A DNA stretch of 64,000 bases from Callorhinus ursinus (Eukaryota > Chordata > Mammalia > Carnivora > Otariidae), in assembly GCF_003265705.1 (NCBI RefSeq), contig NW_020312867.1, forward strand, positions 10,143,228 to 10,207,227, in the 5' to 3' direction. Each line of letters starts with the position of its first letter. Positions within the stretch are counted from its first letter, which is position 1. Of this stretch, positions 1-13,600 are shown in pieces. A model generated the notes under the pieces. The model ran no database searches. It saw only the letters and a list, made by a program, of their open reading frames with translations, and was not told the origin of the DNA. Both the position numbers and the translations under genes were made by a program.

Positions 1-849
1 CAACAAAATCAGTAATTATAATAATAGACAAGGTGAAACATGAACATCAAACTATATAAATGGTTATTATGATAAAAGGACAGTTTATGAAGATCTAATA
101 GTTAAAAGCTTATATGGCTAAATAAATACATAAAGCAAAAATAACATGGCAAATGTGTCATGGTATGGAATTTCAATACACCTTTCTCAGAAATAGATCT
201 AGTAGGTAACAGGTGAGAATATAAAGGAGTTGACTAGTGCATTCAATAAACTGAATTACACATCAGTAGTAGTTTACATTCCTACAATAGATTATCTTTT
301 TTTTTCCCCCAATGTCCAAGGAACTTTGGGCAAAGTTTATCTATGTCCAATACACTTGACCACAAAGAAAATCTAAACAGGTGAGAAAAGTTGAGGTTTT
401 TTTTTTTTTTTTTTTATAGGCCGCATTGCTTGGTAATAATACTAATAATTAGAAAGAAATAATTATAAGGTGACTCCTTTGAAACCTGCCTCCTATGGAG
501 GGTTCCCGTTTTCCCTGTATTTGTTTCTAGTGCAGAATCACCCTCAGTGTATTCTTGAACTGGAAACTTGGTAGAAGTGAGGAGTTATTAATTCTCAGTA
601 TTTCTGGTTTCGTATTGTTGAAGAGTCTTTCTGTTTCAATCAGATGTCTTTGTGTGACTGCTGGTGAAGTAAGCACAGGCAATACCGTTGTCTGTACCTG
701 GATCATCAGTGATAATATAACACTTGACCTGAAAATGTCGTTGATACTCCTGGCCTTCCCCTTTCAATAAACACTTTTGGCCATTCACTAGAACACAGAA
801 AATTTCAAGTTAACAATTTAAAAGAAACAAGAATACCTAATACAAGGGA

Positions 850-1260
850 GGGGGACATGGAGAATAGTATGCTCTCATGTACTGCTGGTGCAAATGTGAA
901 TCGTTATAGCCGTTCTGGAAATAATTCGGCAGCTTGGTTAACAATTAAAATTCATTTTCCTTTGGCCCAGTAATCCTCCTAAGATTCTATTCTTAGAAAT
1001 TAAAGCACAAGTAGGGCCATATGTATAGGGATATTTATTGCAGCCATGTGCATAATGCCAGCTGCCTGAAAACAGAATGAGTGTTAGTAGGAGAAAGGCA
1101 GAAAACAATGCTACTTCAATAGGTTAGGAGATTATGCTTCATGGAAAAAGTGAATTAGACTAATACCTGTTTAGTTGAAGAGAGTCTCAAAAAGTTCTGT
1201 TGTATGAGAAAAGGAAGAGGCAGAAAAGTTTGTATAATAATTTGTGTAGCCAAAAATTAA
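850..1260 (+). mobile_element. Old L1 ORF2 fragment, sense
   Basis: Diverged match to the end of L1 ORF2: CTGCTGGTGCAAATGTGAAT, GGCCCAGTAATCCTCCT, and 'TTATTGCAGCCATGTGCATAAT'-like text. No frame is open. The limits are approximate. Confidence 0.7.
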
Positions 1261-2676
1261 TTGAAGAGAACTGTGCATATGTCATGGGCTCATGAGTATG
1301 AAGAAAAATAGTTAAGAATGCTTACTAGGTGGTTAAATGTTTATCTTAGTGTGGGGTGGGTGGGAGTACTTGGGGAGAGAAGTTACGAAAGGATAATTGT
1401 CCTTTAGTTGACAAAAGGCTATCTGTGATCATAACTATTCATTATTTGTAAAATTCTATAAATGCTAGATTTAAAGATACTAAGTGAATATTTAAAATTA
1501 AAACGACCTATATCTTTTCTAAAAGTGATGCTGATTTGCAAAGACCTGAGTATGTCTATATATATGAAATCGATAGAAACTCTTAGGAGCAAAATAAGCA
1601 TTATAGAAAGCCAGAAAACTTTCTGAGCTAGAAGGGCCTAAAGTGTGTCCACACACACATGTACACAACGAACGAGTAACCAGTGGGAAATTTATTAGCC
1701 CATAAACCTGGAGTGGCCTTTGTGGTTGGTTGGTTGGTACTGCTCTTCATGGGCCTTTGCATTCCTTTGATTTGTCATTCTTGATGTTGGCTTTGTGTTC
1801 AACCTCGTAGCATGATGGCTGCATTGTTGAGATGGAGTTTGGGGCACAAGTTGGTTATAACATCTGTGAGAGAAAGGGGCAGGAAGCAGAAGTGGGCAAA
1901 TGAAGAAGTTGAGCTTTAGTGCAGGCCTGACAAAGGGGAGTTTAGAGCAAAGGATTGTCTGTCAGAATTGTTTCATGTTGGATTGAAATGTTCCAGCCTT
2001 TCTACCCTCTGTGGTGTGAGCTGCCCTGAGCAGGGTGTGACCTGGGGCAGGGCAGCTCCTGAAGGAACTGACACTTGGAGGCTGCCTGTTGACGAGGCAG
2101 TTAAGTCCTTCCTCAAAGGGGAGATTATGTGATACATCTCACTGTCTTTCTTAAGAATGAAAAAATAGTTCCTGGAAGCCCTCCATCAAGACTTGCCCTC
2201 ACATCTAAGTATTGGATTACATGCCATGACAGAGACTAGTAATGACCCTTCTTTGCCTTTCTCCATTTTGCTAGTAAAGGGAATCCTGATTTTTCATTGA
2301 GTACATGGTCATCTGGAATAATGGCTATATTTCTCAGCCTCCCTTTACATTTAAATATGTCAATAACTTTTGGCTGACGGGATATAAGTTGAATTGTCCT
2401 ATTTGACTTAGAGGGAGGGGATGTGCACTTGTTTTCTTTTCCTCCTTCCTGCTGGGTAGAATGTGGGGGTAAAAGTTGGAGTTTGAGCAGCCATCTTGGA
2501 TTATGAGGTGGAAGCCACATGTTGAGGATGACAGAGCAACAAGATAGAAGAGCATTAGGTCCCTGATGATTATAGAAATCCCTTATGTGCTCTGTATTTC
2601 TTTCCTTTGGATTTTATATCTTGGTTAAGCCATTACTATTTACATTTTTCTGTCAGTTGCGTTAGGACCTAATCTT

Positions 2677-2971
2677 TTTATTTTTTTAGTTTAATTTTAT
2701 TATGTTGTGTTAGTCACTATACATTACATCATTAGTTTTTGATGTAGTGTTCCATGATTCATTGTTTGCATATAACACCCAGTTCTCCATTCAGTACATA
2801 CCCTCCTTAATACCCATCACCGGGCTAACCCATTCCCCCACCCACCTCCCCTCTAAAACCCTCAGTTTGTTTCTCAGAGTCCATAGGCTCTCGTGGTTCG
2901 TCTCCCCTTCCAGTTCCCCCCCCCCCCTTCATTTTTCCCTTCCTACTATCTTGTTTGGGAGGTACAGGGCA
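2677..2971 (-). mobile_element. 5'-truncated carnivore L1 3' end, antisense
   Basis: Antisense L1 3' end with CATACATTACATCATTAGTT, GATGTAGTGTTCCATGATTC and the C-rich complement of the polypurine tract. TTAGGACCTAATCTT at 2662-2676 and 2972-2986 is a perfect 15-bp target-site duplication, so both ends are fixed. It is too short to code for anything. Confidence 0.95.
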
Positions 2972-3659
2972 TTAGGACCTAATCTTAACTGATACACATT
3001 TCCATGTGTATAAACCATGATTGGCTCAGACTAACATCTTGGGGGTAAAATGGACATTGGGAGTAAGGCATGGAGATATCAATATCCGGGTAAGTACAGT
3101 AGAGGGAGAGAAGGGGAAAGAAGCCAAGGGATTTGCAGGTGATGATAATTGTGATGGACCATCTTAACTAGGTAAGTGGGAAAGTCAAATGTGTAGGTGG
3201 TGGGTGATGAACGTGAAGAAGTGACCAGTGAATTGGAAGTCCCCTTAGGGCTGATGACTTCCTGGAAAAGGGGAGCTAGCCTAAATGAACTTGAGACAAA
3301 AGAGATAGTGGTCATAACGTAGGATGCCTAAAATGATGCTTTTGCTGTTACAGATAATGGCAGGGCCCAGAGGAGTGGATGACTAAGGTGGGATGGAGGA
3401 AAAGACCGTTAACGGTGAAGTTAAGAAATGGAGAGCTTGGGTTCTGATTGGAACATCTTGGATGTTGATGTAGTTGAATGGAAGACAATGAACTAGATGC
3501 TGTTATCAGTGGGTGAGAAGGAGTAACTGGGATGTCAGTAGTTAACTCAGAAAGTAGGGGAGGCAGGTCCAGAGGAGAACATCTGTTTCAGAAAGGCTGA
3601 CGTTGGTGACGGAAGACAGAGGAAAAATGATCTGGAAACAGCAGTGAGGAAGGAAATAG

Positions 3660-4045
3660 CATCCTTCTTAAATATTAAAAAGTTACATATAACAAAAGAT
3701 AACAGACACAAAATATAAACAGACACAAAAAGTAAACTGAGAAAATATATTTATAGTGTATTTAACATGCAGATGGGAGCTCCTTAATATAAAAAGAGCT
3801 CCTAAACATTAATTTGGAAAAGATAACTTGGTGGTAAAGTGGACACAGAATATGAAATTTTAATTCACAAAGGAGGAAATGCAAATGACCAGAACATATG
3901 AGAAGACATTCAAGCTTCAGGGCTGGTACCAGTCACAACATTCATGAGATATCAGGATATGCCTATCATACTGGCAAGACCTAAAAATATTGACGAACTT
4001 CATACTCAGCAGGAGTGGGGTAAGACAGGTGCTGATGGACACTGC
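3660..4045 (+). mobile_element. Old L1 fragment, sense
   Basis: Reads like diverged L1 ORF2 3' DNA: GAGCTCCTAAACATTAAT, GAAATGCAAATGACCAGAAC and TATGAGAAGACATTCAAGCT. The limits are approximate. Confidence 0.6.
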
Positions 4046-4532
4046 TCGTGGGGTGTGGTAGATTGCCTTCAGAAGCAAGATGCGTGTGATGGGTCCGTTG
4101 TGTGTTGTGGCTTGATGTGCTTGCCCATGTCAGTTATGTTCTCCACAGTGTTATTGTATTAAATATGCTTTAAATATACCTGTAACTGTGTGGTCTTACT
4201 TTTTAAAAACCAACTCATACTGATAAGTAAGTTCTTACAGCCATTTTCATGGTACAAAGTACGGATTTCTTATCTCAGCTAGAAAGATTAAGATATGTTT
4301 TTGTTTACTCCTCTTGGTTTTAATGTATTTGTACCCCCTTTTCTTAAGTTTATGGCAAGTATTCTTTTCACCTAGATTTGTATAATCTGACCATTAACTA
4401 TCCAGTGATTTTCTTCTGGTTATGCATTAATGTACCCACTATGCTTAACTCGTATTGAATTGAGAATTAAGAAAGATATTGATATGTGAAATTTTGTTGG
4501 ACTTAAGTTTTTTTTTTTAATTTGCATTACAG

Positions 4533-4616
4533 ACTAACTGGATCTTCTGGGTTTGTAACAGATGGACCTGGAAATTATAAATATAAAACGAAGTGCACGT
4601 GGCTCATTGAAGGACA
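4533..4616 (+). CDS. ATRN: ATRN exon: first part of CUB domain
   Basis: This 84-bp exon starts after a TTGCATTACAG acceptor and ends before GTAAGT. It reads [20 protein letters not shown] then CTWLIEG, the start of a CUB beta-sandwich with its first cysteine here. It enters in phase 2 (an Arg codon is split with the upstream exon) and leaves in phase 2 (split Gln). The acceptor follows a poorly defined T-run. From the domain position it is probably exon 3 of the gene, but the numbering cannot be proved here because the first exons are outside. Confidence 0.94.
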
Positions 4617-7600
4617 GTAAGTAGTAATGGCTGGTTTAATTTTTTTTTTTTTCCTGAGCTCAGTGTGGCATTACTTTTTTTTTACAAGCAAAATTAACAA
4701 TCTGTAACATAAAGTACTTAAAATATTTTTCATTTGATAATTTTTCATCTGACAAGTGAATTTGATTTCATTTTTCTTAATCTTCATTGTTTATCTGAAA
4801 AAAGTTTTGGGTTGGATTTAAAGCTGTGAATGAATTATACACACCAGAAATTTGTATATTGTCAGTTATAATAGTTAAAACTGTTGAATATTTCAAATGG
4901 TTTGCTTAAAGCAGTAGAAAATTACAATATTATATCATTTTTTGTAAGTACCTATTTGTATTGTGGTCAGGAAAATAAAAATACCTGTTACTGTTCAGAT
5001 GGCTTCTGCTCTGGGCCCCTGTCCCCTTCAGCTCTTGCCTTTGCCTTTTCTTCATGGCAATTTTTTTCTTTTTTAAAGTAGGCTCCACCCTGGACATGGA
5101 GCCCAGTGTGGGGCTTGAACTCATGACCCTGAGATCAGGACCTGAGCCAGAATCAAGAGTCAGTTGCTTATTTGAGCCACCCAGGCAGGCGCCATTCCTT
5201 TTTTATTTTCTTTTTTAGGATTTTTTATTTACTTGTCAGAGAGAGAGAGCAAGAGAGAGCAAGCACAAACAGAGGGGAGCAGCAGGCAGAGGGAGAAGCA
5301 GGCTTCCTGCTGAGCAAGGATCCTGATGCAGGACTTGATCCCAGGACCCTGGGATCATGACCTGAGCCAGAGGCAGACGCTCAACCAACTGAGCCACCCA
5401 GGAGTCCCGACAGGTGCCATTCTTAATGGCACATCTTTAAAGCAGTGTTTCTCAAACTTTGTGGTCTCAGGTCCCCTTTACACTCCTAAATTTTGAGAAT
5501 TCCAAGTAATTTTTGTTTCTGTGGGTTATCTGTGTTTATTATGTAATAAATTAACACTAAGGAAACGCTTCATTAACTCATTTAAAGGCAACGATAAACC
5601 TACTATATGTCAGCTCATGTGACATATTTTTATGAAAAAGGAAACCCTGTATTTTTAAAAAATGAGTGAAAAGAATGGTATTGTTTTACATTTTTGTACA
5701 ATCTCTTGTGTCTGGCTCCATAGAAGATACCTGGATTATTATATTTTCTTCTGCATTCACTTTGTTACAATATGTTATTGTGGTTGAAGTATGTGAAGAA
5801 AATTAGTCTTCACTTGAATATGTAGTAGGAAAAGGAAGGAGATTTTAATAACCCTTTTAAATAATTTTGGATGGTCTTCTTTGATACTACATCAAAGCTT
5901 GACAAGTGCTGATTTCTTAAAAGTAAATTGCAGTGTGGAATCTGAAACAATGTTCATGAACTTTTGGAACTTAAGTTAAAATCTGTTGGTTTTCTTGTAC
6001 TTTGGAATGGCTCTTTAACCTTTGCATGGTTTTGTAACAGGATATATGGGTTATTTGGAAAATCATGGTTCACTGAATTATGCAGATCTTCCAAATTTTG
6101 ATATATTTCATGATATAACATGAAAAATCACTTGGTTAACATCACCATTAATCTCATCAGAAAGTTTGAAGCATTGGGAAGTTGCATCTGGGTGGCAGAT
6201 GCAAATTTTCCGTAACTCTAATTATTGCTTGAAAGCTTACATTTTATCTTTGGCAACAAATACTGTCAGTTGTTTTCTTTGAAGTGATAGACTTGCTTTG
6301 TTCATTTTTTTTTTAAGATTTTATTTATTTATTTGACAGAGAGACAGTGAGAGAGGGAACACAAGCAGGTGGAGTGGGAGAGGGAGAAGCAGGCCTCCTG
6401 CTGAGCAGGGAGCCCTATGTGGGGCTCGATCCCAGGAACCTGAGATCATGACCTGAGCCGAAGGCAGACGCTTAACGACTGAGCCACCCAGGCGCCCCCT
6501 TTGTTCATTTTTAAGAAAGTATCTACCAAATATACAAGTCTGCATAACCATAGTTTCTTAGTTGTTCTTTTAAGTAAAAATGGTAGATGGCATTCCGGGA
6601 AAAAAGCAACTAGTTCAGCTCACCACCCAAACGATTGCAGGAGTGATTTTCCTTGAGACCACTGTCCTGTGTTACGTAGCAGAAGTGCTTTGTCCATACC
6701 TCCTGTCTTGTCAGGTGGGATATTCAAAAGATGTGTACTCGTGGGTCAAGATTTAATGAAATTAATAGTTTTTACCACTTAATAAAGGTATTCTTACATG
6801 AAACCCATTTTTCCTTTTTCTGTGAGCGTCTAGTGGTGAAGAATAACAGTGATTACTGGTCCAGTTTGGTGCTTCCGCCTCACTCTGTCCTAAGGTGCGG
6901 GCAGTTTCTTTCTCCCACCATTGCTCCTGCACCGTTAGTAAATGCCAACGTGCTGATAAAGGCATGTGACATTTTAGGATTATCATGAACATAGATTTGA
7001 CCTCATAGACATTTTAGGATTATCGTGAACATAGATTTGACCTCGTAGACTGCCTAAAAGAGTCCCAGGGCCCCTCCTGGCATTGCGAGGCCCACAGCTC
7101 GATAACTGCTGCTTTAAGGAGTTGTTTGCCCCTATGCTTCTTATCAGTTCATTCCTATCTGACGTCCTTCTGCAGCATTCCTCTGAAGGTGCTCTTGGTG
7201 GTTCCTCCTCAGCCTGAGCAAAACCTTTAACTCCTTCTGCCCCTTATCCCCATATTCAGCCTGCCCATAAGTTCTGCCCGTTTTCCCTCTAGAATGTCTT
7301 CCCAATCCATCTCCCTTCTTTTCATCTTCATCTCTACAATTGTTGTGAGACACCAACCATCCTGTCTTTCCCGGGCCACTGTGATAGCCTTGAAATTGGC
7401 CTCCCAGATTTTGCTGTTGCCCCTTGCCCATCTCTCGCTTCTCATCTCATGTGGTGTCCTCTGTTTGCTGTGTTTCAGACACACCGGTTTTCCTCGTGTT
7501 GCTTGGACACATTAACCTCTTTCTCACTTAGACTTGAAGACTGTGCTGTTCCCTCTGTCCGAAACATGGTTCCCTATTCATTTCACACGGCTTATCTCTT

Positions 7601-10600
7601 GTCATTCTCATCTCTTCCAGAGGTTTCTGGGGGTAATTCCCTACCACCTGTTGTACGCATCACATTCCTTTCATATTTTCACGGTAGCCATCATCAACTG
7701 AGTTAACTTGTTTATGAACTTACTTAGTTGTTTGCTTAGAGATGTTAGGTATGTGGCGTAGAGGGAAGGCCTAGGCTGGAGACATAATTAGGCATCACCA
7801 GGATATAAACGGTGCTGATACTGCCAAGAGGTTTTTGAGTGGAGTGTTTGGGTGGAAGCCAGGTTTGAGAGCGAAGACGGTAAGTGGGATGTGAGGAAAC
7901 AGAGAAAGCAAAGTCTTGTGTGAAGGTTCACTCTCTTCAGCAGAGAGAGGTAATAGCTGGAAGGAGAGTTGAGATTTTTGTTTTTATGTTTTGTTGTTTT
8001 TTGTAAAGTATGTGATACTTAAGGAAATTAAAATGAGGATGTGGAAAGTTCCAGATGAGAGGGAGATGTGAAGTGTTTGAGAGATGGACAGAGGAGTGGG
8101 CAGGTGTATCTGTTTTGGAAAATGGGGAGTTGAGAGATTTTTGTCTGGGTGCTGAGCTTAAGCAGGGAGGTGGGACCGAATGGTTTGAAACAGTAATCGG
8201 GAGTGAGCAGCAACTGTGGAGAAGGAGAGAGAGAATGAGTAGTAGCACTGCTGGCCGACTTGAAGTGCCAGGCGGAAGTTGGTGAGCTGTGACCGGTCCC
8301 GAAAGCAGCCTGCCCGGTGGTCTTGAGCACCTCTGGAGGACCCAGTGGTAGGCTTCGTTTTCTTTGCATCTAATCTAAGTCAGAGCAGTTCACTGGTGTC
8401 TTCTAGACTAGGCCTTTGCCAGGGAGTTCCATGCAAAGGCAGAAGGGTAGGCAAGTATAGAGAACTGGCAGTTGTGTTTGTGAAATGATACGGTGTGGAA
8501 TCTGAAGTTGAGTAAGGAAGGAAGTGCAGAAACGGAAGGGCTAATGGGTTGGTTCACAGACTGTTAAAGAACAGCCGCTGTACGGATTGTAAGGCCCAGA
8601 GAGGCATAGACCATGGCGATTTTGTTTACCGTTGTGCGCTTAGTGGTCTCTTGCACATAGTAAGTATGAAATAGATCTTCGACAAATGATAAGGAATGTT
8701 GTTTAGGTACTATTCTTCATTTTTTACTTTTATTTATTTATTTAAAAGATGACTTATTTATTTATTTGACAGAGACAGCGAGAGAGGGAACACAGGCAGG
8801 GGGAGTGGGAGAGGGAGAAGCAGGCTTCCTGCTGAGCAGAGAGGCCCATGCGGGGCTCAATCCTAGGACCCTGGGATCATGACCTGAGCCGAAGGCAGAT
8901 GCTCAACAACTGAGCCACCCAGGTGCCCTGTTCCTTGACTTTAAAAAGAAATCAATTCAACAAATATTTTTTTGTATTCCTCACATGGGGCTAGTCTAGT
9001 TGCTGTTTCATGTCAGTGAGGAGGTAACAGAGAATAAACAGTACACAAGCAGCCCAAGGACACAGGAAATCAGGGGACTAATGTGCCCTTATTTCTTCTC
9101 TCCCTGTAAGTTCTTTAAAAATCGATCTCTATCTTCTTCTCAAATGTTTTATAGTTATGATGATTATTATAAACTGCTCTTTTTGTTCTTTTCAGGCCAA
9201 ATAGAATAATGAGACTTCGTTTCACTCATTTTGCTACGGAGTGTAGTTGGGACCATTTATATGTTTATGATGGAGACTCAATTTATGCCCCACTAGTTGC
9301 TGCCTTTAGGTAAGTTTTGTCACATAAGTACTGGTTAATCATTATTAGATTTTTGAATTCAGACTTATCTCCTAGATTGCAAACTTCTGTTGTCACTTGC
9401 CACCTTTATTTCATGGAGAGGGTACTAGTTCTGGAGTCCTCTGTCACTTGTGCGCTAGGCCTGACTTGGTTTCCTGCAGCCACTGGGTAAGTTTCTGGGC
9501 CGAGTACTGGACCCCTTGTTTCAGTTTCCTGATCTATAAAATCGTGGTAGTAGTATCAAGTTTATATTTTAAAAATGTTTTGTGAGTAGTATATTGGATA
9601 TTATTTCTGTGAAAAATTTAAATCATGAACCACAGTCACCTTGATCCTTGCGTTCCTCATTGCATAGGCCTTCAGGAGTTATTTGTTGAGTCCAGATCTA
9701 GTTTGTGTGTGTGTGTGTGTGTGTATGCATTAATATGGGTGAGGAAAACTTTTTGGAAGAATATACAGAAAATGAAGAGTAACCTGGGGAAAATGAGGAA
9801 AATACCAATTATGTATTTTTTTTAGCAAATGTATTCTCTATTAGTAGTTAAATGAAACAGCTTAACACTAAATATATGGAGTGTTCTCTATTGTTTTGGC
9901 ATTTTTGTTTTTATTGACAATAAGTAGCTCTGTTGCTTATTATGTTTTTGACTACATGGGAATTCAAAACCATCCATTTTTCTTCCTTGATAGGGCATTT
10001 ATAAAATATATTTTTCTAAAATGTACATCCCCTTAGAGAGCCATAGCTGTCAGTTTTTCATCTGCAGCTGACTTTCTGGATTTCTTTATCTCAGACGTTT
10101 TATTTCCCTGACTTTATGTTTATTTATTTATTTATTTATTAGATTATTTACTTATTTATTTATTTGACAGAGAGAGACAGCGAGAGAGGGAACACAAGCA
10201 GGGGGAGTGGGAGAGGGAGAAGCAGGCCTCCTGCTGAGCAGAGAGGCCAGTGCGGGGCTCGATCCCCATGACCTGAGCCGAAGGCAGACGCTCAACGACT
10301 GAGCCACCCAGGTGCCCCGTTCCCTGACTTTAAAAAGAAATCAATTCAACAAATATTTTTTTGTATTCCTCACATGGGGCTAGTCTAGTTGCTGCTTCAT
10401 GTCAGTGAGGAGATAACAGAGAATAAACAGTACACAAGCAGCCCAAGGACACAGGAAATCAGGGGACTAACGTGCTCTTATATTTCTCCACTTCCTTTGG
10501 CTTAGAATTCTCTCTAGCATATCTTTGAACTAAGGACCAAGGTCATTTTCTGGGTTTGAGAGGTTCACTAATGGAGCCAAAGAGCAGGGTAGATAGGCCA

Positions 10601-13600
10601 TGCTAAGCAGTAAAATGTCATTGTCCAAGTGTGGGGTGTACATATTTTTATGCCAGAATTTGAAGCATACCTTGGGTTATGGCAAGAGGCACCCCAAACT
10701 TCGACACAAGCATGAAAACTGTCTATATTAAGATGTTATCATGGTAATACTTGCTGGGGGTTCACTTGACACTGAGTTCATGAATCAAGATTCATGGAGT
10801 CCCTATTATGTGCTAGGCACTATGACTCAGCTTGCCAGCGGCCCTTGTGGGAAGGGCCCAAGCCAAGCAGGTGCATCACCACGTGGCTCCCCTGGACTGT
10901 GTATTTGATGAGCACACATGTGAAGCAACACCAACAACAAAGCAAGCAGGAGGCTATAATTTTTCTAGTCCGTGACTTCTGAGAGAAGCCAAGGTATATG
11001 TGCAAATAACAGGAAGGTTTTTATGTTTCTCTAAAAAAGCTGGCTAACTGATAATATAAATTAACACATTGATTATTTTAAAAATTTAAACATAACATAT
11101 TTAGTGTGAAATTTCTAAAATGATAGAAAATATGTGTCTAAAAATTGAAATTTGCCTGAAACACAAAACCCCTAAAGGCAGTGACGTTCAGAACACCTTG
11201 AAAACCACTGTTGAAGCCATAAGGGTGCCGTCACAAGATGGGGACTGAGGAGTGCTGCTGGATCAGGAGAGCTTTAGAGGGAAGAATCAACCCAGTGGTG
11301 ATGTGCGGGTTGGGGGGGAGGGAGGGCAGAGTGGTCAGAGCCTGCTGACACACAGCCCAGCTAATGAGAAAAGAAGCCCGTGGGATTTAGAAGGTGGGGA
11401 CTGTGTATGTCAGTTCTGCCCAAGTCCCTGTGTCAACTCGGACAGGTCACGTAAGTGCTCTAGTCCTCAGCTTCTGCTGCCTCAAGTCCCAGTGTTGTAC
11501 CACGTTTCCTCTGAGTGTGTTGCAGACTGCGAAGTTCCATTTGATTCTGAACTGGTTCATCGCATTTATCTTTTACATATTGAAGTTCCGAATAAAATTT
11601 GTATATCAGATCAAGTTCCATTAGCAGACAAATCTGAGAACCGCCGGAGCAGGATTCTTCCAGCTCTACCACATTTTGATCTTGTGGTGCATCCAGCTCA
11701 ACAAATGTGTAAATGTAGCCCCTTTGTGGAGTAGCTCCTCTGCGAGGATCTGTCGGGGATGCAGAGGTGGTAGTGGTGATGGAGTGGGGAGAATGGTTTT
11801 CCTTTCTGAGAACTTTCTTCATCAGAACATTATTCCTTTTAGAGTTGGTTGTTTTTTCTGGGGTGGGGGTGGTGAGTCATATATTGATAAGGCAATTGTT
11901 TAGACTGTGATGAAGAGCTGTGTGAAAGCAGGAGTCCAGCAGTTGTCCAGCACTCAGCTGACCCAGTTGACACCGTGGTCAGACCATGGCACACAGAGAA
12001 GCAGTCAAAGGCAGGCACCTCAGGTTTGTGGACCTTCTTTCACCAGGCAGAAGTACAGACCCTGACCCCTGACTTTAAGAACCTGACTTCCCTTGCACAT
12101 CTCCCTGCCCTTGAGGGGCATCTAATCTTGCAGGGAGACAGGTGTGTCAAACCTAGGATCACTAGGAAACTCGGCTGGTGTAGTTGGTGAAGGCAGGGTG
12201 TGCCCCAGGTGTGTTCGGAGAGCCCATGTCTGCCTGGCACCATTCTAATGAATTAAGAAAATATCTTTGAACAGCGATTTTCAAAAATGGTTCTTACCAG
12301 TAGTTTAAAATAGAAGATTATACAGAATCCCAGGGCAGTTCTTGATTTGCTCAGGTTGAACGAGTCGCTGCCACCTAAGCTGTGGCTGCTTGTATTTATC
12401 TACCTGGGGGCAGGGGATGGGGAGGGTGGTGGGAGGCGGCTCGGGGTGATGGTTGAATGGCACGCCTGCAGCATCGCTTTCTCACCCACGTGCTTTCCAT
12501 TGCCTTGCGTGCTGGGGTGAGGCTGTGTTTGTATTCATTTACTGTAGAAGTTTATTTTTTTCATAAACCAGTTGTTTTATTTTCACTGGGAGAAAGTGGC
12601 ACATTCCAAAGCTGTCACAATGTCAAGTTTTCAAAGTGAAAAGAAGCCAATGCCCGAGTCTCTCTGACAGTGGGGAAGCTGACCCCCTTTCTCCAGCATC
12701 ATGGTCATCTGGTGCAGACAGCCTTCCCACCCCTGCCGTGACTCTGTCCTTCCTCCCTCTGCCCGTTCTCGCACCCTTAAATGTCCCTACCATATGAATA
12801 ATAAATACCATGAGCCATTGCTTACTGAGCACCTACTAGTGTGAGGCAGTGTTTCAGCACTTCACGTGCTGTAATAGTTTGCTTCTCATTATATTGCTGC
12901 GGGGCAGGTAGGATTTCTGCCCGTGTGCATTTGAGGACGCTGAGGTTCCCAGATGTCCATGACGTGCCCAGGCATGTGGAGTGAGGATCAGCGTTCCCAT
13001 CTCTGGTCCTGAAGGTCATGCTAGGGGAAGAGTGCAGGCCTTCCACATGTGACTGAAGCCCCCAGTCATTCCTGGGCCGGTGTTTCTTATGAGAAGATTA
13101 CTTGCAACATACCTGGCCCTCTTACAGGTACTTCCCTGTTCAGCGTTTTAAGGGGTTCTGGTACATAAAATTGATGAAAGCATGATGATGATGGTTGAAA
13201 ACTTCACATAGGTCTCTGATCAAAGGTCACCTTTTCCGAGAGGCCTTCCCTAGCTGCCCCTTTCTAAAGTAGCACCTTTTGTTCTTTCACTGTTTTTTCC
13301 TTTCCATAGCACTTATCTCTGTGTGGTGCTACGTACACACACCTGTGTGTCGGGGCAGGGGGTATATCCAGGTGTATCTAGTCGTTTCTCTAATGTGAAT
13401 TCCATGGAGGCAGGGTGTTCTTCACTGCTGTGTTCCTAATACCTAGAACAGTGCCTTACCTGCAGCATCGGTAAATATTGGTTAGTTGACTACATGATGC
13501 AAAATGCTTCACTGTTTTGTAAACCCCGGAGCACGTTTGGAGTTCTCGAGTTCCTAGAATTCTGTCTTTATATTTAAAAGTTGTATTGAATGAAAATCCC

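Larger units (their letters stand above)
1..4532 (+). other. ATRN intron upstream of first visible exon
   Basis: This is the 3' part of an intron. It holds old L1 pieces near 850-1260 and 3660-4045 and a 5'-truncated carnivore L1 3' end at 2677-2971 with target-site duplications. A T-run lies at 396-415. I recognise nothing in about 1270-2660 or 2990-3650. No open frame there looks coding. Confidence 0.8.
4617..9195 (+). other. ATRN intron, 4.6 kb
   Basis: Contains four antisense CAN-SINEs (5061, 5211, 6310 and 8728), a diverged transposon-like block around 5440-6300, a 40-bp tandem duplication at 6968-7047, an L2-like stretch near 7480-7760, and copy 1 of a dispersed duplication at 8728-9096. 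About 7770-8700 is GA-rich and unassigned. Confidence 0.75.

Noticed and set aside
8028..8369. 113-codon antisense ORF and overlapping frames in 7937-8369
   Set aside because: GA-rich intron gives few stops on the complementary strand. There is no recognisable domain and overlapping frames on both strands look equally good.
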